DNA of 64,000 nucleotides from Streptomyces resistomycificus (GTDB taxonomy: Bacteria > Actinomycetota > Actinomycetes > Streptomycetales > Streptomycetaceae): contig NZ_KQ949001.1 of the NCBI RefSeq assembly GCF_001514265.1, positions 183,008 to 247,007 on the forward strand, written 5' to 3'. The translations under genes and the position numbers were made by a program. Every line of letters begins with the position of its first letter. The stretch's first letter is position 1. A model generated the notes under the pieces. The model ran no database searches. It was not told the DNA's origin and worked only from the letters and a program-made list of their open reading frames with translations. Shown here one piece after another: positions 23,448 to 32,470 of the stretch.

Positions 23448-25052
23448 GTGAGCGCCATGGAGAAGCAGCAGGAAGCTTCGGAGACGCCCCGGGAGCAAAG
23501 TCCGGACCAGACCGCGGAGCAGACCCCGCAGCCCCCTCGGACGGCGGAGACCGCGCAGGCCGCGGAGACCGGGGCAGGCGCGGAGACCGCGGAGACCGGG
23601 GCAGGCGCGGAGGCGGAAGCGGGGGCCAAGGCGGGAGTGAAGACGGGGGCCGCGGTACGGCGGCCGCGGATCAGCCGGCGCGCGCTGATCGCCTCTGTCG
23701 CGGGGTGTGCCGTGCTGGGCGGGGTGCTGACGCTGCTGCCCTGGGAGCGGGCGGGGACGGGGGCTCCGGCGCCGGCCCCCGGGGCGCAGGCGCTGAGCGC
23801 GGTCACGTCCGGGGTGCCGGCCGCGCTGCCCGACCTGGCGGCGCTGATCGACGACCGGGAGTCCCACCTGCGGGCGCATCCCCGGGACGCGCGGGCGTGG
23901 GCGGTGCTCGGGTCGGCGTTTGTCGAGCAGGGGCGGCGGACCGCGGACGCCGGGTACTACCCGAGGGCCGAGCAGGCGCTGCGGACCTCGCTCAAGGTGG
24001 ACGCGCGCGGGAACGCGGAGGCCCTCGGCGGCCTGGCGGCCCTCGCCAACGCGCGCCGGGACTTCCGGGCGGCGCGGACGTGGGCCGAGGCCGCCCGGAA
24101 GGCGGCACCGGGGCGGTGGACGACGTATCCACTGCTGATCGACGCCTATACCGGCCTCGGCGACCACAAGGCCGCCAAGGGGGCCCTCGACCGGCTGCAG
24201 GAGCTGCGTTCCGGGCCGGCCGTGATGGCCCGCGCGGCCGCCGTCTACCGCGACAACGGCTGGCGTGAGGACGCCGCCGCCGCCCTCGCGGACGCGGCGG
24301 CCGGGGCGCGGGCACCGGCCGAGCGGGCGGCGTATCTGGAGCGGGCCGGGCAGCTGGCGTGGGAGCGCGGCGACCGCGAGGACGCGCTGCGGCACTTCCA
24401 GGAGGCGGTGCGCGTCGACCCCGACCAGCGGGCCGCGCAGGCCGGTCAGGGGCGGGTGCTGGCGGCACTGGGCCGGACCACGGAGGCACTGAACGCCTAC
24501 CGGGTGGCCCTCGCCAGGCAGCCACTCCCCCAGTACGCCCTGGAACTGGGCGAGTTGTACGAGACCCTGGGGCTCAGGCAGGCCGCGCGGGTGCAGTACG
24601 ACCTGCTGCGGGAGCGGGTGCGCACCGCCGCCTCGCACGGGGCCGACGAGGAGCTGGTGCTGGGGCAGTTCGAGGCGGACCACGGGGACGCCCGGGCGGC
24701 GGTACGGCGGCTGCGGGCCGAGTGGGCCCGGCAGCCGGGCATCGCGGTGGCCGACGCGCTGGGGTGGGCGCTGCACCGGGCCGGGGCGCACGAGGAGGCG
24801 CTGCGGTTCGCGGTGACGGCGACCGACAAGACGAAGGAGGGGGGCGTGCGCAGCGCCCTGTACATGTACCACCGGGGCATGATCGAGAAGGAGTTGAAGC
24901 GGCACGGGTCGGCGCGACGGCACCTGGAGGAGGCGCTGCGGATCAACCCGTACTTCTCGCCGGCGCGGGCGCGGGCGGCCCGGGCGGCACTCGCTCAGCT
25001 GGGTGAGCCGTCGCTGCGGAAGCTGCCGGTGATGGACGCGCCGGACGAGTAG
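23448..25052 (+). CDS. TPR-repeat protein with a single membrane anchor
   Basis: A 534-residue protein. Residues 1-65 are low-complexity (Glu/Gln/Thr/Ala), with a repeated ETGAGAE unit also visible at DNA level (about 23560-23610). One membrane helix follows (ALIASVAGCAVLGGVLTLL, about 77-95). The rest is built of tetratricopeptide repeats (e.g. GYYPRAEQALRTSLKVDARG; EDALRHFQEAVRVDPDQRAAQ; SARRHLEEALRINPYFSPAR), a protein-interaction scaffold probably outside the membrane. The start is GTG 23448, with ATG 23457 as an alternative. No partner can be inferred. Confidence 0.8.
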   Translation: MSAMEKQQEASETPREQSPDQTAEQTPQPPRTAETAQAAETGAGAETAETGAGAEAEAGAKAGVKTGAAVRRPRISRRALIASVAGCAVLGGVLTLLPWERAGTGAPAPAPGAQALSAVTSGVPAALPDLAALIDDRESHLRAHPRDARAWAVLGSAFVEQGRRTADAGYYPRAEQALRTSLKVDARGNAEALGGLAALANARRDFRAARTWAEAARKAAPGRWTTYPLLIDAYTGLGDHKAAKGALDRLQELRSGPAVMARAAAVYRDNGWREDAAAALADAAAGARAPAERAAYLERAGQLAWERGDREDALRHFQEAVRVDPDQRAAQAGQGRVLAALGRTTEALNAYRVALARQPLPQYALELGELYETLGLRQAARVQYDLLRERVRTAASHGADEELVLGQFEADHGDARAAVRRLRAEWARQPGIAVADALGWALHRAGAHEEALRFAVTATDKTKEGGVRSALYMYHRGMIEKELKRHGSARRHLEEALRINPYFSPARARAARAALAQLGEPSLRKLPVMDAPDE

Positions 25053-25055
25053 GGC

Positions 25056-25910
25056 TCACGCCCGGGGTTTGTAGAACACCGAGAACCTGCGGGCCCCCGG
25101 GCTGCCCGACGCCAGCCCCAGGCACAGCCACGGTTCGGGGTCTTGGCGGACCGCGAGGCCCTCGGGTTCGCGGAAGTCCAGGGAGTGACCGGCTCCGGTG
25201 CGCCGTCGCTGGACCAGTTCACCGGTGCGGATGTCGAGGCAGGACAGGTAAATGTTGCCGCGCTCGGCACGCGGGTTGGAGGCGCCGTAGGCGGTGCCCG
25301 CGAGTTGGTAGAGGTGGTCACCGTGCAGGGCGTAGCCCTGGAACGGGATCGCGGGGTCGGGGTGGGCGCCCGACTGGGGGATGTCGGCGACCGGGTCGGC
25401 GTAGTCGCGGGCGGTGAAGGCGTCGAGGTCCCAGACGCGGTAGCGGGGCCTGCCGTCGGTGCGGTAACGGACGGCGATGCGGCCGGAGGCCGTGCAGACC
25501 GAGGGCTGGTTGTTGATCGACCCCGGTATCGGTTTGCGTATCCTCACGTCGTCGCGGGTGCGGACGGCGCCGTCGGCGAAGCGGAAGCGGGTGACTCCCT
25601 GGCCGTAGCCGCCCCGGGAGTCGGCCTCGGTCCAGATCCAGACCGTGCCGTCGGCAGCGTGCTGGACACCCATGCTCACGCCGTGTCCGAAGCCGTGCAG
25701 GTACATGTGGCCGAGGGAGTCACCGTCGTAGTCGAGCTTGTTGAGGCACAGGTTGCCGGCGTCGACGCCGCCCCGCCGGACCTGGAGGACGTACAGGTGC
25801 CTGTGCACCTCGTCGAAGGCGAAGGACTGCAGGACCGTGGACTCCCGCAGGGTGGCCTTCTTCCACAGCCAGCGGACGGCCGGCGTGGCCAGGTCGACGC
25901 GTTCGTCCAC
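25056..25910 (-). CDS. Beta-propeller-like protein (TagC/phage receptor-binding-type), function unknown
   Basis: A 284-residue protein rich in short strands and aromatic residues, with repeated blocks such as VLQSFAFDEVHRHLYVLQ, DGTVWIWTEADSRGGYG, and GNIYLSCLDIRTGEL. This resembles the P68-RBP/TagC-like beta-propeller family that annotations often call teichoic-acid biosynthesis protein C. No signal peptide is apparent. It follows HPPD on the same strand with a 22-nt gap, so the two may be co-transcribed, but no link to tyrosine catabolism is known. Confidence 0.65.
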   Translation of the reverse strand: MDERVDLATPAVRWLWKKATLRESTVLQSFAFDEVHRHLYVLQVRRGGVDAGNLCLNKLDYDGDSLGHMYLHGFGHGVSMGVQHAADGTVWIWTEADSRGGYGQGVTRFRFADGAVRTRDDVRIRKPIPGSINNQPSVCTASGRIAVRYRTDGRPRYRVWDLDAFTARDYADPVADIPQSGAHPDPAIPFQGYALHGDHLYQLAGTAYGASNPRAERGNIYLSCLDIRTGELVQRRRTGAGHSLDFREPEGLAVRQDPEPWLCLGLASGSPGARRFSVFYKPRA

Positions 25911-25932
25911 GGTCCCCCCTCGACCTCGGGGC

Positions 25933-27078
25933 CTAGAGGTTGCCCCGCTTCTCCTGCTCGCGCTCGATCGCCTCGAAGAGCGCCTTGAAGTTGCCCTTGC
26001 CGAAGCCCATCGAACCGTGCCGTTCGATCAGTTCGAAGAAGACGGTCGGCCGGTCCTGGACGGGCTTGGTGAAGATCTGCAGAAGGTAGCCGTCCTCGTC
26101 GCGGTCGGCCAGGATCTTCAGTTCGCGCAGGGTCTCGACGGGCACGCGGGTGTCGCCGACCCACTCGCCGAGGGTGTCGTAGTACGAGTCGGGGGTGTCG
26201 AGGAACTGCACCCCGGCCGCGCGCATCGTCCGTACCGTCTGGACGATGTCGTTCGTGTTGAGCGCGATGTGCTGGACGCCCGCGCCGCCGTAGAACTCGA
26301 GGTACTCGTCGATCTGGGACTTCTTCTTGGCGATCGCGGGCTCGTTGATCGGGAACTTGACCTTGAGCGTGCCGTCGGCGACGACCTTCGACATCAGCGC
26401 GCTGTACTCGGTGGCGATGTCGTCGCCCACGAACTCCTTCATGTTCGTGAAGCCCATGACCTTGTTGTAGAAGCCGACCCACTCGTTCATCCGGCCGAGC
26501 TCGACGTTGCCGACGCAGTGGTCGACGGCCTGGAAGGTGCGGTGGGCCGGCGGTTCGACGATCGGGCTCGCGGACGCGTAGCCGGGCAGGTACGGGCCGT
26601 CGTAGCCGGTGCGCTCGACGAGGGTGTGGCGGGTCTCGCCGTAGGTGGCGATCGCGGCGAGGACGACCGTGCCGTGCTCGTCCTTCAGCTCGTACGGCTC
26701 GGCGACCGAGCGGGCGCCGTGCTCGATCGCGTAGGCGTACGCGGCGCGCGCGTCCGGGACCTCGATGGCGAGGTCGACGACCCCGTCGCCGTGCTCGGCC
26801 ACGTGCTGGGCGAGGAAGTGGCCCCAGGGGGTGGCGGGCTTGATGACGGAGGTGAGGACGAAGCGGGCGGAGCCGTTCTCCAGCACGTACGCGGCGGTCT
26901 CGCGGCTGCCGTTCTCCGGTCCGGAGTACGCGACCAGCCTCATGCCGAAGGCGGTGCAGTAGTAGTGCGCCGCCTGCTTGGCGTTGCCCACGGCGAAGAC
27001 GACCGCGTCCATTCCCTTGACCGGGAAGGGGTCGGCCTGCCGGGCGGTGTCGGGAGTGTGGTGTGTGGTCTGCGTCAT
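25933..27078 (-). CDS. hppD: 4-Hydroxyphenylpyruvate dioxygenase
   Basis: A 381-residue non-haem iron dioxygenase that converts 4-hydroxyphenylpyruvate to homogentisate in tyrosine catabolism. Two vicinal-oxygen-chelate halves are present. The iron ligands lie in HCVGNVE (first His), VQHIALNTND (second His) and FFELIERHGSMGFGKGNFKAL (Glu), and the C-terminal gating helix follows. ATG 27078 (MTQTTHHTPDTARQADPFPVKGMD) gives the usual length. It is divergent from an Lrp/AsnC-type regulator with a shared operator-like repeat at 27113-27140, matching the hpdA/hpdR arrangement described in S. coelicolor. Confidence 0.96.
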   Translation of the reverse strand: MTQTTHHTPDTARQADPFPVKGMDAVVFAVGNAKQAAHYYCTAFGMRLVAYSGPENGSRETAAYVLENGSARFVLTSVIKPATPWGHFLAQHVAEHGDGVVDLAIEVPDARAAYAYAIEHGARSVAEPYELKDEHGTVVLAAIATYGETRHTLVERTGYDGPYLPGYASASPIVEPPAHRTFQAVDHCVGNVELGRMNEWVGFYNKVMGFTNMKEFVGDDIATEYSALMSKVVADGTLKVKFPINEPAIAKKKSQIDEYLEFYGGAGVQHIALNTNDIVQTVRTMRAAGVQFLDTPDSYYDTLGEWVGDTRVPVETLRELKILADRDEDGYLLQIFTKPVQDRPTVFFELIERHGSMGFGKGNFKALFEAIEREQEKRGNL

Positions 27079-27112
27079 AGCGCAAGCCTTGTCCCGCGAT
27101 GGCAAGGTGCGC

Positions 27113-27140
27113 AATAGTTCGCAATTCTGCTGAACAATAT
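27113..27140. promoter_or_regulatory. Operator-like inverted repeat between hppD and the Lrp-type gene
   Basis: AATAGTTC (27113-27120) and GAACAATAT (27132-27140) form an imperfect inverted repeat ATWGTTC-N11-GAACAAT in an AT-rich patch, 35 bp before hppD and 64 bp before the regulator. Likely bound by the adjacent Lrp/AsnC protein; this is an inference. Confidence 0.6.
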
Positions 27141-27203
27141 GACCAGTGCCTCAGGGGATCCTGCGGGCTTTCTGTACAGGATGACCAGCGCTGGGAGGCC
27201 ACC

Positions 27204-27692
27204 GTGGGAACCGACGGGATCGATGGGCTTGACGGCCGCATCATCGTGTTGCTGGCGCGGGAGCCGAGGATCGGGGTGCTGGAGATGTCGCGGCGGCTGG
27301 GGGTCGCCCGGGGCACGGCACAGGCGCGTCTGGACCGGCTTCAGTCGAATGGCGTCATCCGCGGATTCGGTCCGCAGGTGGACCCGGCGGCGCTCGGCTA
27401 CCCGGTCACCGCCTTCGCGACCCTGCAGATCCGGCAGGGGCAAGGGGCGGACGTACGGGCGCACTTGGCGGGCGTTCCGGAGGTGCTGGAGCTGCACACC
27501 ACCACCGGCGGCGGGGACATGTTGTGCCGGCTCGTGGCCCGTTCCAACGCCGATCTCCAGCGGGTCATCGACCTGGTTGTCGGTTTTGATGGCATTGTCC
27601 GGGCCTCCACCGCGATCGTCATGGAGAACCCCGTTCCGCTGCGGATCATCCCGCTGGTGGAGCAGGCGGCCGAGGACCGGGAGAGGAACTAG
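27204..27692 (+). CDS. Lrp/AsnC-family transcriptional regulator
   Basis: A 162-residue regulator with an N-terminal winged helix-turn-helix (LDGRIIVLLAREPRIGVLEMSRRLGVARGTAQARLDRL, described in part, about 6-45) and a C-terminal RAM/AsnC ligand-binding domain (ALGYPVTAFATLQIRQ; VLELHTTTGGGDMLCRLVARS). The start is GTG 27204 with GGGAGG 6 nt upstream; a longer frame to 27099 overlaps the operator. It probably autoregulates and controls hppD (named hpdR in S. coelicolor, from memory). The effector is likely tyrosine or a catabolite. Confidence 0.9.
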   Translation: MGTDGIDGLDGRIIVLLAREPRIGVLEMSRRLGVARGTAQARLDRLQSNGVIRGFGPQVDPAALGYPVTAFATLQIRQGQGADVRAHLAGVPEVLELHTTTGGGDMLCRLVARSNADLQRVIDLVVGFDGIVRASTAIVMENPVPLRIIPLVEQAAEDRERN

Positions 27693-27714
27693 CGCCGACC
27701 TGGGGTGAGCGGAT

Positions 27715-28362
27715 GTGAACTTCTGGGAGTACCTCGGCACCCGCCACCAACAGCTGCTGACGGACGCCTACCAGCACGCGAGCGCCGTCTTCCAGTGCAT
27801 GGTCGTGGCGACGCTGCTCGGGGTCCTGATCGGCGTGGTCACCTATCGCAGCGAGTGGGCGGGCAACCTGGCGACGACGACCACCTCGACCATCCTGACC
27901 GTTCCCTCGCTCGCCATGATCGGCCTGCTCATCCCGATCGTGGGCCTGGGCGTCCCGCCCACGGTGATCGCGCTGACGCTCTACGGGCTACTGCCGATCG
28001 TGCGCAACTCCATCGTCGGGCTGCGCGGGGTCGACCCCTCGCTGGTGGACGCGGCGACCGGCATCGGTATGTCCCGGGTGATGCGGCTGGTGCGGGTCGA
28101 GCTGCCGCTGGCCTGGCCGCCGATCCTGACCGGCATCCGGGTCTCCACGCAGATGCTGATGGGCATCGCCGCGATCGCCGCGTACGCCTCCGGGCCCGGT
28201 CTCGGCAACGTGATCTTCCGCGGACTCGGCTCCCTGGGCAGCAAGAACGCCATCAACCAGGTGCTCGCGGGCACGCTCGGCATCATCGTCCTGGCCCTGC
28301 TGTTCGACGCGGCGTACGTCCTGATCGGACGGCTGACCATTCCCAGGGGGATCCGTGCCTGA
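27715..28362 (+). CDS. Osmoprotectant ABC transporter permease 1
   Basis: A 215-residue inner-membrane permease of the OpuCB/ProW type with about five helices. The EAA-loop signature is SLVDAATGIGMSRVMRLVRVELPLAWP. It starts at GTG 27715. First of four tightly overlapping genes (permease, ATPase, permease, binding protein), the layout of glycine betaine/carnitine/choline importers. Its end overlaps the ATPase gene by 8 nt. Confidence 0.9.
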   Translation: MNFWEYLGTRHQQLLTDAYQHASAVFQCMVVATLLGVLIGVVTYRSEWAGNLATTTTSTILTVPSLAMIGLLIPIVGLGVPPTVIALTLYGLLPIVRNSIVGLRGVDPSLVDAATGIGMSRVMRLVRVELPLAWPPILTGIRVSTQMLMGIAAIAAYASGPGLGNVIFRGLGSLGSKNAINQVLAGTLGIIVLALLFDAAYVLIGRLTIPRGIRA

Positions 28363-29593
28363 GACAGCGACCTCCGGTGCCTCCATCGAGCTGGAGAACC
28401 TGACCAAGCGGTATCCGGGCAGTCCGCAGCCGGCCGTCGACAACGTCAACATGGAGATCAGGGCGGGCGAGATCGTCATCTTCGTCGGCCCGTCCGGCTG
28501 CGGGAAGTCCACGACGCTCAAGATGATCAACAGGCTGATCGAGCCGACCGGCGGCCGGATCCGCATCGACGGCGAGGACGTCACCCACATGGATCCGGTG
28601 AAGCTGCGCCGGAAGGTCGGGTACGCGATCCAAACCTCCGGTCTCTTCCCGCACATGACGGTCGCCCAGAACATCGCGCTCGTTCCCAGGATGGTCGGCT
28701 GGTCGAAGGCGCGGATCAGGAACCGGGTCGAGGAGATGCTCGACCTGGTCGGGCTGGACCCCGGCGAGTTCCACGGCCGCTACCCGCGCCAGCTCTCCGG
28801 CGGCCAGCAGCAGCGCGTCGGCGTGGCCCGGGCGCTGGCCGCCGATCCGCCCGTGCTGCTGATGGACGAGCCGTTCGGCGCGGTCGACCCGATCACCCGT
28901 GACCACCTCCAGGACGAACTGATCCGGCTCCAGCACGAGCTGCACAAGACGATCGTCTTCGTCACGCACGACTTCGACGAGGCGATCAAGCTCGGTGACC
29001 GGATCGCCGTCCTGCGCGAACGCTCCCACATCGCTCAGTTCGACACCCCGGAGGCGATCCTCACCAACCCCGCGGACGACTTCGTGTCCGGGTTCGTCGG
29101 CGCGGGGGCCGCGCTGAAGCGGCTCAACCTCTCCCGGGTGCGGGACGTGGAGATCACCGACTACCCCACGGTGACCGTCGACGACCCGCTCCAGGAGATC
29201 TTCAGCAAGCTCCGCTCCAGCGGGACGAGCGAGATCCTGCTGCTCGACAAGCGGGGCCGGCCCTACAAGTGGCTCAGGCGCGGCGACCTCATGCGCGCCA
29301 AGGGCTCGCTGGCCCGCGCGGGAACGCTGGTGCACGACACGGTGACCAGGGACGCGACCCTGCGGGACGCGCTGGAGGCGGTGCTCACCGACAGCTCGGG
29401 GCGGGTCGCGGTGACCGGTCGGCGCGGCGAGTACACGGGCGTGGTCGACGTGGAGACGCTGATGAACTCCGTGCACGAGCTGCTGGAGGCGGACCGGCTG
29501 GAGGCCATGGAGCACCAGCACGACCTGGAGGCGCTGCGGTCCGCCCAGACCCACGCCGAGCAGGAGGGCGCCGGAGGGGAGAGGAAGGCGTGA
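28355..29593 (+). CDS. Osmoprotectant ABC transporter ATP-binding protein with CBS domains
   Basis: A 412-residue ATPase. Walker A is GPSGCGKSTT (45-54), the signature LSGGQQQRVGVARAL, Walker B LLMDEPFGAVDP, and the H-loop VTHDFDEA. After about residue 245 come two CBS motifs (ITDYPTVTVDDPLQEIF; VHDTVTRDATLRDALEAVLTDSSGRVAV), which sense ionic strength or nucleotides in OpuA/OpuC. The substrate class (glycine betaine, choline or carnitine) is inferred from family. GTG start. It overlaps the neighbouring genes by 8 and 4 nt, so translation is probably coupled. Confidence 0.92.
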   Translation: MPETATSGASIELENLTKRYPGSPQPAVDNVNMEIRAGEIVIFVGPSGCGKSTTLKMINRLIEPTGGRIRIDGEDVTHMDPVKLRRKVGYAIQTSGLFPHMTVAQNIALVPRMVGWSKARIRNRVEEMLDLVGLDPGEFHGRYPRQLSGGQQQRVGVARALAADPPVLLMDEPFGAVDPITRDHLQDELIRLQHELHKTIVFVTHDFDEAIKLGDRIAVLRERSHIAQFDTPEAILTNPADDFVSGFVGAGAALKRLNLSRVRDVEITDYPTVTVDDPLQEIFSKLRSSGTSEILLLDKRGRPYKWLRRGDLMRAKGSLARAGTLVHDTVTRDATLRDALEAVLTDSSGRVAVTGRRGEYTGVVDVETLMNSVHELLEADRLEAMEHQHDLEALRSAQTHAEQEGAGGERKA

Positions 29594-30414
29594 CCACCCC
29601 CGAGCTGGAGGAGCGGGAAGGGCGGGAGGAGCGGGAGGAGGGCGAGGCCCCACCGCCGCCGCCGAGCCCCCTGAAGCCGCGCGTCACCTGGCAGAGGCTG
29701 ACGATCCTGCCCGCCGTCCTGGTCGCGGGGCTGCTGGCGACCTGGCTGTGGTTCCGGCAGGCCGACCTCGACTTCGTCTCCGAGAACGCGCTGTCCGACG
29801 GCCAGGTCTCGAAGGCCCTGTGGCAGCACATCGAACTCACGGCGATCTCGACGTTCTTCGTGCTGATCATCGCGATCCCGCTGGGGATCCTCCTGACCCG
29901 GCGGGCGTTCAGGAAGGCGACCCCGGTGGCGATGACCTTCGCCAACATGGGCCAGGCGACACCGGCGATCGGCCTGCTCGCGCTGCTGGTCATCTGGCTC
30001 GGCACCGGCATGAAGGCGGCTCTGATCGGCATCATCGCCTACGCCGTGCTGCCGGTGCTGTCCAACACGATCGCCGGCCTCAAGGCGAACGACCCGACGC
30101 TGCTGGAGGCGGCCCGCGGCATCGGCATGTCACCGATGGGCGTGCTGTCCCGGGTGGAGCTGCCGCTGGCCGTCCCGCTGATCCTGGCCGGCGTCCGTAC
30201 GGCGCTCGTCCTGAACGTCGGTACGGCGACCCTGGCGACCTTCGGCGGGGGCGGCGGGCTGGGCGTCCTGATCACGACCGGCATCACCAGCCAGCGGATG
30301 CCGGTGCTGGTGCTGGGCTCGATCCTCACGGTCGCGCTCGCGCTGCTGGTGGACTGGCTGGCCTCGCTGGCCGAACTGCTGCTGCGGCCGCGCGGGTTGG
30401 AGGCGGGGACATGA
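29590..30414 (+). CDS. Osmoprotectant ABC transporter permease 2
   Basis: A 274-residue permease. An acidic, Pro-rich cytoplasmic tail (first ~30 residues) precedes about six helices. The EAA-like loop reads LLEAARGIGMSPMGVLSRVELPLAVP. It begins at GTG 29590, overlapping the ATPase stop as GTGA. It is homologous to the first permease of the operon; the two would form a heterodimer. Confidence 0.9.
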   Translation: MTTPELEEREGREEREEGEAPPPPPSPLKPRVTWQRLTILPAVLVAGLLATWLWFRQADLDFVSENALSDGQVSKALWQHIELTAISTFFVLIIAIPLGILLTRRAFRKATPVAMTFANMGQATPAIGLLALLVIWLGTGMKAALIGIIAYAVLPVLSNTIAGLKANDPTLLEAARGIGMSPMGVLSRVELPLAVPLILAGVRTALVLNVGTATLATFGGGGGLGVLITTGITSQRMPVLVLGSILTVALALLVDWLASLAELLLRPRGLEAGT

Positions 30415-31379
30415 GACGGCGTACCTGTCTGCTGCTGGCCTCCGGGATGCTGGTGTCGGCGAGCGCCTGCGGTCTGACCAGCGGATCCCCGATGGTGGAC
30501 GAGGTGAAGCCGGGCTCGATCGGCAAAGGGCTGCCGCTCGACGGCGCCGATCTCACCGTGACGTCGAAGGAGTTCACCGAGCAGCTCATCCTCGGCGCGA
30601 TCATGGGCATCGCCTTCGAGGCGGCCGGCGCGGACGTGCTCGACCGCACCGGCGTCCAGGGGTCCATCGGCGCCCGCGAGGCGGTCAAGTCCGGCGAGGC
30701 GGACGGCATGTACGAGTACACGGGCACCGCCTGGATCACCTACCTCGGCAACAGCAAGCCCATCCCCGACCCGCACCGGCAGTGGCAGGCGGTGCGCGAC
30801 GCCGACCTGAAGAACGGCCTGACCTGGCTGCCCCCGGCGCCCCTCAACAACACCTACGCGCTCGCGATGAACCAGGCCAACTACGAGAAGTACGGCACGA
30901 GGACGCTCTCGGACGTGGCCGCGCTGTCCAAGTCCGACCCGGGTGCGGTCACCCTGTGCGTGGAGAGCGAGTTCGCCAACCGCGCGGACGGGCTGCCCGG
31001 GCTGGAGAAGGCGTACGGCATGAGCGTCCCGGCGAAGAACATCACGCAGATGGACACCGGGATCATCTACACCCAGGCCGCGAAGGGCAGTTGCACCTAC
31101 GGCGAGGTCTTCACCACCGACGGCCGCATCAAGTCCATGAACCTCGCGGTGATGCGGGACGACAAGAGGTTCTTCCCCAACTACAACGCGGCCCCCGAGA
31201 TCAACACGAAGGCCCTGAAGAAGTGGCCGGCCATCGCGGACGTCCTGAACCCGATCACGAAGAGGCTGACCAACGCCGTGGCGCAGGACCTGAACGCCAA
31301 GGTGGACGTCGTCGGGGAGGACCCGCACCAGGTGGCGCTGGACTGGCTGAAGGCGGAGGGGTTCGTCAAGGAGGAGTGA
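30411..31379 (+). CDS. Osmoprotectant ABC transporter substrate-binding protein
   Basis: A 322-residue exported binding protein of the OpuAC/OpuCC family. The N-terminal signal (RRRTCLLLASGMLVSASAC) ends in a weak lipobox with Cys20, so it is probably a lipoprotein. The mature part starts DLTVTSKEFTEQLILGAIMG, the classical first strand and helix of the fold, and contains DGMYEYTGTAW. The ligand pocket was not analysed. ATG 30411 overlaps the permease stop (ATGA). Convergent with the S16 protease gene. Confidence 0.9.
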   Translation: MRRRTCLLLASGMLVSASACGLTSGSPMVDEVKPGSIGKGLPLDGADLTVTSKEFTEQLILGAIMGIAFEAAGADVLDRTGVQGSIGAREAVKSGEADGMYEYTGTAWITYLGNSKPIPDPHRQWQAVRDADLKNGLTWLPPAPLNNTYALAMNQANYEKYGTRTLSDVAALSKSDPGAVTLCVESEFANRADGLPGLEKAYGMSVPAKNITQMDTGIIYTQAAKGSCTYGEVFTTDGRIKSMNLAVMRDDKRFFPNYNAAPEINTKALKKWPAIADVLNPITKRLTNAVAQDLNAKVDVVGEDPHQVALDWLKAEGFVKEE

Positions 31380-31420
31380 GGGCCGAAAGCGGCCACCAGC
31401 TGAGTCGGCCACGGGCCCCA

Positions 31421-32212
31421 CTAGCAGCTGGGGACGGAACCCTTCCCGCTCTCCAGCGCCGTCAGGGCGTTCACCGCGCCCTTCAGCGTGGTCACCGGAA
31501 TGAGCCGGAGCCCCTTCGGCAGCTCGGACTTCGCGTCGGAGCACTCGTCCTTCGGCACCAGGAACACCGTCGCCCCGTCCCGACGCGCGGCCTGCGTCTT
31601 CAGGGCCACTCCCCCGACCGCGCCGACCTCACCCGCCGCGTCGATCGTGCCCGTACCGGCGATGGTGCGGCCGCCCGTGAGGTCGCTCCCGCTGCCGTCG
31701 CCGTTCAGCTTGTCGATGATGCCGAGGGTGAACAGCAGGCCGGCGCTGGGGCCGCCGACGTCGGCGAGTTTCAGCGTCACCTTGATGTCCTTGCCGGACA
31801 GGTCCAGGTAGTTCAGGGCGGCCTCGGTCGCCGCGTCCTGGGACTCCCGCATCTGCTCGGTGTTGTGCTTCTCGATCTCCTTGACGCTCTGACCACTCGG
31901 GTAGACCGCGTCCCTAGGCATGATCGCCTGGTCCGTGGCGAACCAGGCGTCGAGCACGTCACCGAGCCGGATCCGGGTGTCCGGGTTGGTCGCCTCGATC
32001 GTCGTCATGCGCAGCTGCCCGGTGGTGTCCCGGGTCGGGGCGCCGGAGATCGTGATCACCGGGTCGCCCTTGTTCTCGCCGAGGACGTCCGCCGTCATCC
32101 CGGGCTGCGTCAGTGAGAACGGCAGCGGCGCGAAGGCCGCCGTGGCGAGGAGGGCCACGACGGGCAGGGCGCAGACGGCGACGGCCCGGGGGCGCGTGAG
32201 GCGAGAGAGCAC
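31421..32212 (-). CDS. Membrane-anchored Lon-type (S16) serine protease, no clear PDZ domain
   Basis: A 263-residue protein with one N-terminal membrane segment (AVAVCALPVVALLATAAFAPL). The C-terminal Lon-like protease domain has the catalytic Ser in VGGPSAGLLFTLGI (about residue 151) and the catalytic Lys in GGVALKTQAARRDGA (about 206). YlbL-type homologues are around 340 residues with a PDZ module between these parts. Here the intervening 90 residues lack an obvious PDZ signature. Likely cleaves a membrane or extracytoplasmic protein. The substrate is unknown. Confidence 0.85.
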   Translation of the reverse strand: MLSRLTRPRAVAVCALPVVALLATAAFAPLPFSLTQPGMTADVLGENKGDPVITISGAPTRDTTGQLRMTTIEATNPDTRIRLGDVLDAWFATDQAIMPRDAVYPSGQSVKEIEKHNTEQMRESQDAATEAALNYLDLSGKDIKVTLKLADVGGPSAGLLFTLGIIDKLNGDGSGSDLTGGRTIAGTGTIDAAGEVGAVGGVALKTQAARRDGATVFLVPKDECSDAKSELPKGLRLIPVTTLKGAVNALTALESGKGSVPSC

Positions 32213-32352
32213 AGGATCAATCTAACGCGGCGGTCACTTCCGGCCACGGGGCGGTCGGCCCCGCCCGCGGCCCCGCCCGCGGCGCATGAAGCTCCGCGGC
32301 ACGGCGGCGCGGCCCGACGCCCTCGCCCTCTCCCTCGGCCTCACGACGCTGA

Positions 32353-32450
32353 GCACGGGCACGGGCACGGGCACGGGGCACGGGTACGGGGCACGAGCAC
32401 GGGCACCGGCACGGGGCACGGGCACCAGCACCGGCACCGGCACAAGGCAC
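32353..32450. repeat. Degenerate GCACGG-type simple-sequence repeat
   Basis: About 100 bp of imperfect GCACGG/GCACCG hexamer repeats with runs such as GGGCACGGGCACGGGCACGG, in the non-coding gap between the S16 protease and the IclR gene. Such tracts are slippage-prone. Confidence 0.85.
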
Positions 32451-32470
32451 CGCGCTCCGGCCCGGCTACC

